Source of the DNA: CAZOHN01 sp964579325
Lineage (GTDB): Bacteria > Pseudomonadota > Alphaproteobacteria > Rhodobacterales > Rhodobacteraceae
Reading direction: 5' to 3'
Length of the DNA stretch: 16,660 bases
NCBI GenBank assembly: GCA_964579325.1
Contig: CAZOHN010000063.1
Location: 1-16,660 of the forward strand
The notes beneath the pieces are model-generated. The model searched no databases. It was not told the DNA's origin and saw nothing but the letters and a program-made list of their open reading frames with translations. Position 1 is the stretch's first letter; each line of letters opens with the position of its first letter. Below, one piece after another: positions 6,019 to 11,903 of this stretch. The position numbers and the translations under genes were made by a program.

Positions 6019-6827
6019 TGGGCAAGGGCAACGGCTTCCGCATCTACACGATCGCCTACCTGATCTTCCTTTACGCGCCGATCGTGCTCCTGCCGCTCTT
6101 CGCGTTCAACCAGTCCACGATCATTGCCTTCCCGTTGTCCGGGTTCACGACGCAATGGTTCGCCGAGCTGCGCGATATTCCCCAGATGCACAGCGCTCTG
6201 AAGAATTCGCTCATCATTGCTGTCTCGACGGCCGTCATCGCGACCTGCCTGGGCATATTCGCCGCGCGCGCGACGACGCGCTACTCATTCCCCTACAAGG
6301 GCGGGATCATGGGGCTGATCATGTTGCCGCTGGTGCTGCCCGAGATCATCGTGGCGGTGTCGCTGCTGGTGGTGCTCCTGAGGATCGGCGTGAACCTGAC
6401 GCTCTTCACGGTCATCATGGGGCATGTGCTGATCTGCACACCCTTCGCCATCGCGATCCTCAACTCGGCGTTCATGGCGCTGGACAAGTCGCTCGAGGAG
6501 GCGGCCTTCGATCTCGGCGAGACCAAGTGGAGCACGTTCCGGCTCATCACCTTCCCGCTGATCCTGCCGGGTATCGTGTCATCGCTCCTGATCTCGTTCA
6601 CGATCTCGCTTGACGAGTTCATCATCGCCTTCTTCCTGTCGGGCACCCAGCCCACGCTGCCGGTCTATATCTGGTCGCAGCTGCGCTTCCCCGACAAGCT
6701 GCCGGCGGTCATGGCGCTGGGTACGATCCTCGTCGCCCTCTCCATCACCCTTCTCATCATCGCAGAATACTTCCGCCGTCGCGGCATCAAGAAGACGGGC
6801 GGCAAGGACAGCGGAGGCTTCCTGTGA
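6018..6827 (+). CDS. ABC transporter permease, spermidine/putrescine type (PotC family)
   Basis: This 269-residue protein is the second inner-membrane permease of the same importer, PotC/PotI type. It begins with a short basic N-terminus and a membrane helix containing YAPIVLLPLFAFN, the typical first-helix end of PotC proteins. The EAA loop is at about 161-180 (EAAFDLGETKWSTFRLI). The start is the ATG at 6018, overlapping the upstream stop by one base, with GAAGG seven bases upstream; an in-frame GTG at 6015 is less likely. Its own stop overlaps the GTG start of the ATPase gene, so the three genes are tightly coupled. The two permeases would pair as a heterodimer on the ATPase dimer. Confidence 0.93.
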   Translation: MGKGNGFRIYTIAYLIFLYAPIVLLPLFAFNQSTIIAFPLSGFTTQWFAELRDIPQMHSALKNSLIIAVSTAVIATCLGIFAARATTRYSFPYKGGIMGLIMLPLVLPEIIVAVSLLVVLLRIGVNLTLFTVIMGHVLICTPFAIAILNSAFMALDKSLEEAAFDLGETKWSTFRLITFPLILPGIVSSLLISFTISLDEFIIAFFLSGTQPTLPVYIWSQLRFPDKLPAVMALGTILVALSITLLIIAEYFRRRGIKKTGGKDSGGFL

Positions 6828-7906
6828 AACCGATCATCGAGCTCCGCGGAGTTCACAAGTACTACGGCGACTACCATGCACTTCGGGGCATCGACCTCGA
6901 TATCGGCGAGGGCGAGTTCTTCTCGCTCCTTGGCCCCTCTGGCTGCGGCAAGACCACGCTGCTGCGCACCATCGCCGGGTTCGAGGACGTCAGCGAAGGT
7001 ACGCTGCACATCGACGGCAAGCTGATGGAGGGCGTGCCCGCGAACAAGCGGCCGACCAACATGGTGTTCCAGTCCTATGCGATCTTCCCGCACCTGAGCG
7101 TGGCCGAGAACGTGGGTTTCGGCCTGCGCCGCAAGTCGCTGTCGGCCGCCGAGAAGGCGAAGGCGGTGGACGAGGCTCTCGAGATGGTGGGCCTCAAGGG
7201 TTATGGCGGCCGGGCGGCTCATGCGCTGTCGGGTGGCCAGCGGCAGCGCGTGGCGCTGGCCCGCGCGCTGATCCTGAAGCCCAAGGTGCTGTTGCTGGAC
7301 GAGCCGCTTTCGGCACTCGACAAGAAGATGCGCGAGCAGATGCAGACAGAACTGCGGCGGCTCCAGCGGCAGGTCGGAATCACCTTCATTCTGGTCACTC
7401 ACGACCAGGAAGAGGCGCTGATCATGTCGGACCGCATCGCGGTCATGTTCGAGGGCGGCATCTCGCAACTCGCCGCGCCGCAACAGCTCTACCGCCGACC
7501 GATGAGCCGGACGGTCGCCGAGTTCATCGGCGTGATGAATTTCCTTCCGGCCAAGGTCGAGAGCGCCGGCGAACGGATCGCGGTTGACGCGGCAGGACTC
7601 GGACGATTCGAGATCGACGCGGAGCAATGCCCGGGCGGAGCCAAGCCCGGTTCGTCGAGCGTGGGCTTTCGGCCCGAGACGCTTACGATCCTGTTCGACG
7701 GTGAGACACCGCGTGCGCGGGTTTCGGAGGGCGAAGTCGTCGAAGTGACGTACTATGGCGACATGACCTACTACGGCGTTCGTCTCGACGGAGTGGCCGA
7801 GCCGCTGACCATCTCGATGCGCAACCTTTTCGGGCGGCGGGTACTCGATCAGGGCGAGCGGGCCCGCGTCGCCTGGGATCCGGGCGCACTCGTCCTCTTC
7901 TGCTGA
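6824..7906 (+). CDS. ABC transporter ATP-binding protein, spermidine/putrescine type (PotA family)
   Basis: This 360-residue protein is the cytoplasmic ATPase that drives the importer. It has every core element: Walker A GPSGCGKTT (37-45), signature LSGGQRQR (135-142), Walker B ending in LLLDEP with Asp159-Glu160, and the switch His193 in VTHDQ. A C-terminal TOBE-like beta domain occupies roughly 240-360, as in PotA, FbpC and related ATPases. The start is a GTG at 6824, inside the upstream stop (GTGA), with GGAGG six bases before it. No substrate-binding protein gene follows; the next gene is the CFA-like methyltransferase after 97 bp, and none precedes potB in the window. The polyamine assignment rests on resemblance to PotA and on the two permeases. 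Confidence 0.94.
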   Translation: MKPIIELRGVHKYYGDYHALRGIDLDIGEGEFFSLLGPSGCGKTTLLRTIAGFEDVSEGTLHIDGKLMEGVPANKRPTNMVFQSYAIFPHLSVAENVGFGLRRKSLSAAEKAKAVDEALEMVGLKGYGGRAAHALSGGQRQRVALARALILKPKVLLLDEPLSALDKKMREQMQTELRRLQRQVGITFILVTHDQEEALIMSDRIAVMFEGGISQLAAPQQLYRRPMSRTVAEFIGVMNFLPAKVESAGERIAVDAAGLGRFEIDAEQCPGGAKPGSSSVGFRPETLTILFDGETPRARVSEGEVVEVTYYGDMTYYGVRLDGVAEPLTISMRNLFGRRVLDQGERARVAWDPGALVLFC

Positions 7907-8003
7907 CAGGTAGGCGCTCGGACCGGCTGGACAGCCCGCTTTCGAGCGTTAACTCTGCGAAGACCGTCGCGGGGAACGGCGGGAGCAGGGGACGGGGTTG
8001 GGA

Positions 8004-9218
8004 ATGGACGTACTGACCGGCACGCAAGGCCAGTCTGGCCTGCCGCGCTATTTTGCGGCGGCCTATGATACGCTTGGACGGATTCACAATGGTCGACTGG
8101 ACATCGTGCTGCCTGATGGCCGCCGGTTCCGCGCCGAGGGGCCTAACCCCGGCCCGGTCGCGGAGTTCTCGGTGCACGATCCCGACCTGTTCGCACGGCT
8201 GATCCGCGAGGGCGATCTCGGCTTCTGCGAGGCGTATGTCGAGGGCGGATGGAGCACGCCGGACCTCCAGGCCTTCATGGATCTTGTTCATGCCGGTAAC
8301 GACGACATTTATGACGGCTTTCCCGGCATGGGTCTCCTGCGCGCCTACGAGCGGCTGCGGTTCTGGCTCCAGCGCAACACGCGAGCACAGGCGAAGAAGA
8401 ACATCTCGGCGCACTACGACCTCGGCAACAACTTCTACGGACTCTGGCTCGACGAGACGATGACCTATTCTTCGGCGCTGTTCTGCTCGGGGCAAGAGCC
8501 CCTCGACCGCGCCCAGATCCAGAAGTACGCCAACCTCATCGACCACATGGGCGCGCAACCGGGCGAACATGTGCTCGAGATCGGCTGCGGCTGGGGCGGC
8601 TTCGCCGAGTATGCCGCCAGAGAGCGCGGATTGAGGGTTACCGGCCTGACGATCAGCCAGGCGCAGCATGACTACGCGGTCGAGCGGATCGCCCGGGCCG
8701 GCCTCTCGGACCGCGTCGAGATCAGACTCCAGGATTACCGCGACGAACGGGGCAGCTACGACGGAATCGCTTCCATCGAGATGTTCGAGGCAGTGGGCGA
8801 GAAGTACTGGCCGGTCTATTTCGACACTTTGCGCGAACGGCTCAAGCCGGGTCGCAATGCGACGCTCCAGATCATCACCGTTCAGGACAAGCGATGGGAA
8901 GTCTACCGCAAGGGCGTCGACTTCATCCAGAAGTACATCTTTCCCGGTGGGATGCTGCCGTCGCCCACGGCGCTGCGGCGCGAGATCGACAGGGCGGGGC
9001 TGGGGATCCAGGGATCGGTCGAGTTCGGGGAGAGCTACAGCCTGACACTTCGGCGCTGGCACGAGACGTTCAACAGCCGTTGGGATGAAGTAGCCCGCCT
9101 CGGGTTCGACGATCGCTTCCGCCGGATGTGGAATTTCTACCTGACCTCTTGCGCTGCGACCTTTCACCACGGAAACTGCGATGTAACGCAAATCACGGTC
9201 TCTCGACCTGTGCCCTAG
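8004..9218 (+). CDS. CFA-synthase-like SAM-dependent lipid methyltransferase
   Basis: This 404-residue protein belongs to the cyclopropane-fatty-acyl-phospholipid synthase family, which uses S-adenosylmethionine to add a methylene to acyl-chain double bonds of membrane lipids. The AHYDLGNNFY motif is at 136-145, the SAM-binding VLEIGCGWGG at 190-199, and MFEAVG at 260-265, containing the family Glu (262). The conserved Tyr in GESYSLTL and the C-terminal FYLTSCAATF segment are present. Compared from memory with E. coli CFA synthase, Cys139 is Ser157, His240 is Ala263 and His266 is Gln289, so part of the bicarbonate-binding pocket differs. It may be a true cyclopropane synthase or a variant methylase such as those making 10-methyl fatty acids in Rhodobacter. 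The ATG at 8004 is preferred to a TTG at 7998. TrgA starts 17 bp later. Confidence 0.92.
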   Translation: MDVLTGTQGQSGLPRYFAAAYDTLGRIHNGRLDIVLPDGRRFRAEGPNPGPVAEFSVHDPDLFARLIREGDLGFCEAYVEGGWSTPDLQAFMDLVHAGNDDIYDGFPGMGLLRAYERLRFWLQRNTRAQAKKNISAHYDLGNNFYGLWLDETMTYSSALFCSGQEPLDRAQIQKYANLIDHMGAQPGEHVLEIGCGWGGFAEYAARERGLRVTGLTISQAQHDYAVERIARAGLSDRVEIRLQDYRDERGSYDGIASIEMFEAVGEKYWPVYFDTLRERLKPGRNATLQIITVQDKRWEVYRKGVDFIQKYIFPGGMLPSPTALRREIDRAGLGIQGSVEFGESYSLTLRRWHETFNSRWDEVARLGFDDRFRRMWNFYLTSCAATFHHGNCDVTQITVSRPVP

Positions 9219-9235
9219 TCGGATTGGTTCATCAC

Positions 9236-9679
9236 ATGCCTACCGCTGCCAAGTTGTTCGGGGCGATCGCCTTTACTTTCGTGGCATTTCTGGCAGCTGA
9301 AGTGCTGAAGCCGGCCTTTCCCGAAGGAATGAGTTTCGGCTACTTTTCGGTGATCTGCGCCGCGATCGGCCTGCTGTGCGGTTGGATGGTGATGGGCCCC
9401 AATGCCGGGCGTGGTGGTACGAAGGCGGTGGGGACCGGGTTGCGCACGTCCGTTACCATCGTGTTCTGGGCGATGCTCGGGTTCGGCATCCGCGAAATGC
9501 TGATCCGCTCGACCGACAAGCGCTACAACGGCGTGACAGAAGCGGTGGTCGGAACCTTCGAGATCCTGCTCGAATACGGCAGGCTGATGCTCTCGTCTGC
9601 GCCGGCATTGATCGTTCTCGTGGTCGGCGGAGCCCTTGGCGGGTTGCTGTCGAACTGGGCCGCCGAACGGTTCCGCTGA
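9236..9679 (+). CDS. trgA: TrgA family membrane protein (tellurite resistance locus)
   Basis: This 147-residue integral membrane protein has four predicted helices, at about 5-25, 35-53, 66-87 and 121-140. I identify it as TrgA from its helix pattern, its composition and above all its position directly before a TrgB-type protein and cysK, the order of the Rhodobacter sphaeroides tellurite-resistance locus. In that locus trgAB is reported to contribute to high-level tellurite resistance; the molecular action of TrgA is not known. The ATG at 9236 has only a weak ribosome binding site, and 17 bp separate it from the CFA-like gene, so translation may be coupled. TrgB starts eight bases after its stop. 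Confidence 0.85.
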   Translation: MPTAAKLFGAIAFTFVAFLAAEVLKPAFPEGMSFGYFSVICAAIGLLCGWMVMGPNAGRGGTKAVGTGLRTSVTIVFWAMLGFGIREMLIRSTDKRYNGVTEAVVGTFEILLEYGRLMLSSAPALIVLVVGGALGGLLSNWAAERFR

Positions 9680-9687
9680 GCCCGGTG

Positions 9688-10818
9688 ATGCCCGGCGCTC
9701 GGGTCTTTCTCGCTGGTCCGATGCTGCATCCGCCATTGCGCGCCGAGGTTCTCGGACGCAGGGCCGACGGCAGGGCGGCGCGACTTCACGGGTTCGGGCT
9801 CTGGCGCGGGCGTGGCGGCGCGCGCGGCGACCTGATCGCCGACCCACACCTGTTGGCCGAGGGGCTTCTGGTCGAGGATCTTTCGTCGACCGAGGTTGCC
9901 CGGATCGACTACCACGAGGCGGTGTATGGACGTGCTCCGCAGGAACAGGTGGTAGAAACGGCCTGGGGCCGCTTCGCAGCACGCGTTCACACCTCGCCTG
10001 AGGCCCCAATGCGCGAGCGGAGCCCATGGCTGCTGGAGGACTGGCGCGACCCCTGGGGGCCGATCTGCACTCTAGCTGCCACCGAGATCATGGCGATGGC
10101 GGGCGTGCACTCGGCACAGGCCATGGCCGCGCGGGTCGGGCAGGTTCTGGTGCGTGCCGCGAGCCGCGTGCGCGCCGTCGGGAAGGAGGTTCCGGTGTCG
10201 ATCCGGCGCCGCGCCGAGGCGGTGGATGTTGCCGTAGCGGACCGCACGACGCCCTATGCCCGGTTCTTTGCGGTCGAGGAATACTCCCTGCGCTTCCGCC
10301 GTTTCGACGGGGCCATGAGCCCCGAAGTGAACCGGGCCGTCTTCGTCTCGGGCGACGCCGCTACGGTGCTGCCCTACGATCCATGGCGCGACCGGGTGCT
10401 CGTGATCGAGCAGTTCCGCCCAGGCCCCTTCGTGCGCGGTGACCGCAATCCCTGGATGCTCGAACCCATCGCAGGCCGCATCGACCCCGGCGAGAGCCCG
10501 GAAGAAGCGGTGCGGCGCGAGGCGCTCGAGGAAGCGGGCGTACTGCTCGGCCGCCTTTTCCCGCTTGCGTCCTACTACCCGTCGCCGGCGGCGAAGATGG
10601 AATACCTGTTCTCGTTCATCGGTCTTGCCGAACTGCCCGATGCGCTTTCGGGTCGGGTTGCGGGCGTGGAGGACGAGGCCGAGGACATCCGCTCTCACCT
10701 GATCCCGTTCGAACGGTTGATGCACCTGGTCGAGAGCGGCGAGGCGGAGAACGGTCCGCTCCTGATCTCGGCGCTGTTCCTTGCACGGATGCGCGAGCGT
10801 CTCCGGGGCGATGCTTGA
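9688..10818 (+). CDS. trgB: TrgB: GGCT-like domain fused to NUDIX hydrolase
   Basis: This 376-residue protein combines two domains. Residues 1-100 resemble the gamma-glutamylcyclotransferase-like (AIG2) fold: a first strand VFLAGPML, then LHGFGLWRGRG, and EDLSSTEVARIDYHEAVYG near 63-81. Residues about 190-370 form a NUDIX hydrolase with a complete NUDIX box at 263-285 (GRIDPGE, seven residues, then REALEEAGV). The AGRIDPGE start and the downstream YYPSPAAKMEY segment resemble ADP-ribose pyrophosphatases (NudF type). In the first domain the usual YGTL loop is changed to AGPM, so cyclotransferase activity is doubtful. The ATG at 9688 has no clear ribosome binding site and is probably coupled to trgA. 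It precedes cysK by 50 bp, as in the Rhodobacter trg locus. Its real substrate is unknown. Confidence 0.88.
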   Translation: MPGARVFLAGPMLHPPLRAEVLGRRADGRAARLHGFGLWRGRGGARGDLIADPHLLAEGLLVEDLSSTEVARIDYHEAVYGRAPQEQVVETAWGRFAARVHTSPEAPMRERSPWLLEDWRDPWGPICTLAATEIMAMAGVHSAQAMAARVGQVLVRAASRVRAVGKEVPVSIRRRAEAVDVAVADRTTPYARFFAVEEYSLRFRRFDGAMSPEVNRAVFVSGDAATVLPYDPWRDRVLVIEQFRPGPFVRGDRNPWMLEPIAGRIDPGESPEEAVRREALEEAGVLLGRLFPLASYYPSPAAKMEYLFSFIGLAELPDALSGRVAGVEDEAEDIRSHLIPFERLMHLVESGEAENGPLLISALFLARMRERLRGDA

Positions 10819-10868
10819 GTTTGGCGGGGTCGCGGCCTAGGAAGGGGAAAACGAAGAAAGGGCAGCAC

Positions 10869-11903
10869 ATGCGCATCGCGAGCGACCTTGCCGACGCTGT
10901 AGGCCGCACGCCGCTGATCAGGCTCAAGCGGGCGAGCGAGATGACGCGTTGCGAGATTCTCGGCAAGGCAGAATTCCTCAATCCCGGACAGTCGGTCAAG
11001 GACCGCGCCGCGCTCTACATCATCCGTGACGCGGTAGCGCGCGGCGAGTTGCGCCCGGGTGGCACCATCGTCGAGGGCACCGCCGGCAACACTGGTATCG
11101 GATTGGCGCTGGTCGGGTCGAGCATGGGCTTCCGCACCGTGATCGTGATTCCCGAAACGCAGAGCCAGGAAAAGAAGGACATGCTGAGGCTGGCCGGCGC
11201 CGAACTGGTTCAAGTGCCGGCTGCACCCTACCGCAACCCCAACAACTACGTCCGCTATTCCGGGCGCCTCGCCAAGCGGCTGGCCCAGTCGGAGCCGAAC
11301 GGGGCGGTCTGGGCGAACCAGTTCGACAACGTGGCAAACCGGCAGGCCCACGTCGAGACGACGGGACCGGAGATATGGGAGCAGACCGATGGGAAGGTGG
11401 ACGGGTTCATCTGCGCGGTCGGATCGGGCGGGACTCTCGCGGGCGTGGCGATGGCGCTTCAACCGAAGGGCGTGAAGATCGGCCTCGCCGACCCCGAGGG
11501 CGCTGCGCTTCACGCCTACTATACCACCGGGCAGCTCGACGCGCCGGGGAGCTCGATTACGGAAGGCATCGGGCAGGGGCGGATCACCGCGAACCTCGAA
11601 GGCTTCCGGCCCGACTTCAGCTACCGCGTTCCCGATGCCGAGGCGCTGCCAATCGTCTTCGACTTGCTCGAGGATGAGGGTCTCTGCCTTGGCGGATCGT
11701 CGGGGATCAACATCGCCGGCGCGATTCGGATGGCGCGCGAGATGGGACCTGGCCATACAATCGTGACGATCCTGTGCGACTATGGCACCCGCTATCAGTC
11801 GAAGCTCTTCAATCCGACCTTCCTGAAGGAAAAGGGCCTGCCCTTCCCGCACTGGCTTGATGCCGGGCCAAGGGATCTCCCTGAGGTCTACGAGGACGCA
11901 TGA
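10869..11903 (+). CDS. cysK: Cysteine synthase (O-acetylserine sulfhydrylase)
   Basis: This 344-residue PLP enzyme makes cysteine from O-acetylserine and sulfide in the cytoplasm. The Schiff-base lysine is Lys44 in NPGQSVKDRAA. The substrate/phosphate loops are EGTAGNTG (69-76) and GSGGT (185-189), and GGSSGIN lies near the C-terminus. It is somewhat longer than E. coli CysK (323 residues), with a C-terminal tail of about 30 residues rich in Phe and Pro. The ATG at 10869 follows AAAGGG at good spacing; the frame extends upstream to 10815 without support. It shares four bases (ATGA) with the mechanosensitive channel gene. In Rhodobacter sphaeroides cysK beside trgAB also affects tellurite tolerance, which fits a thiol-supply role. 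Cystathionine beta-synthase-like activity cannot be ruled out. Confidence 0.93.
   Translation: MRIASDLADAVGRTPLIRLKRASEMTRCEILGKAEFLNPGQSVKDRAALYIIRDAVARGELRPGGTIVEGTAGNTGIGLALVGSSMGFRTVIVIPETQSQEKKDMLRLAGAELVQVPAAPYRNPNNYVRYSGRLAKRLAQSEPNGAVWANQFDNVANRQAHVETTGPEIWEQTDGKVDGFICAVGSGGTLAGVAMALQPKGVKIGLADPEGAALHAYYTTGQLDAPGSSITEGIGQGRITANLEGFRPDFSYRVPDAEALPIVFDLLEDEGLCLGGSSGINIAGAIRMAREMGPGHTIVTILCDYGTRYQSKLFNPTFLKEKGLPFPHWLDAGPRDLPEVYEDA

Noticed and set aside
7683..9191. Long minus-strand open frame of 502 residues
   Set aside because: It lies antisense to the well-supported methyltransferase and the end of the ATPase gene, with no family features.
10695..11852. Minus-strand open frame of 385 residues
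   Set aside because: It is antisense to cysK and the end of trgB, which show complete active-site motifs on the other strand.
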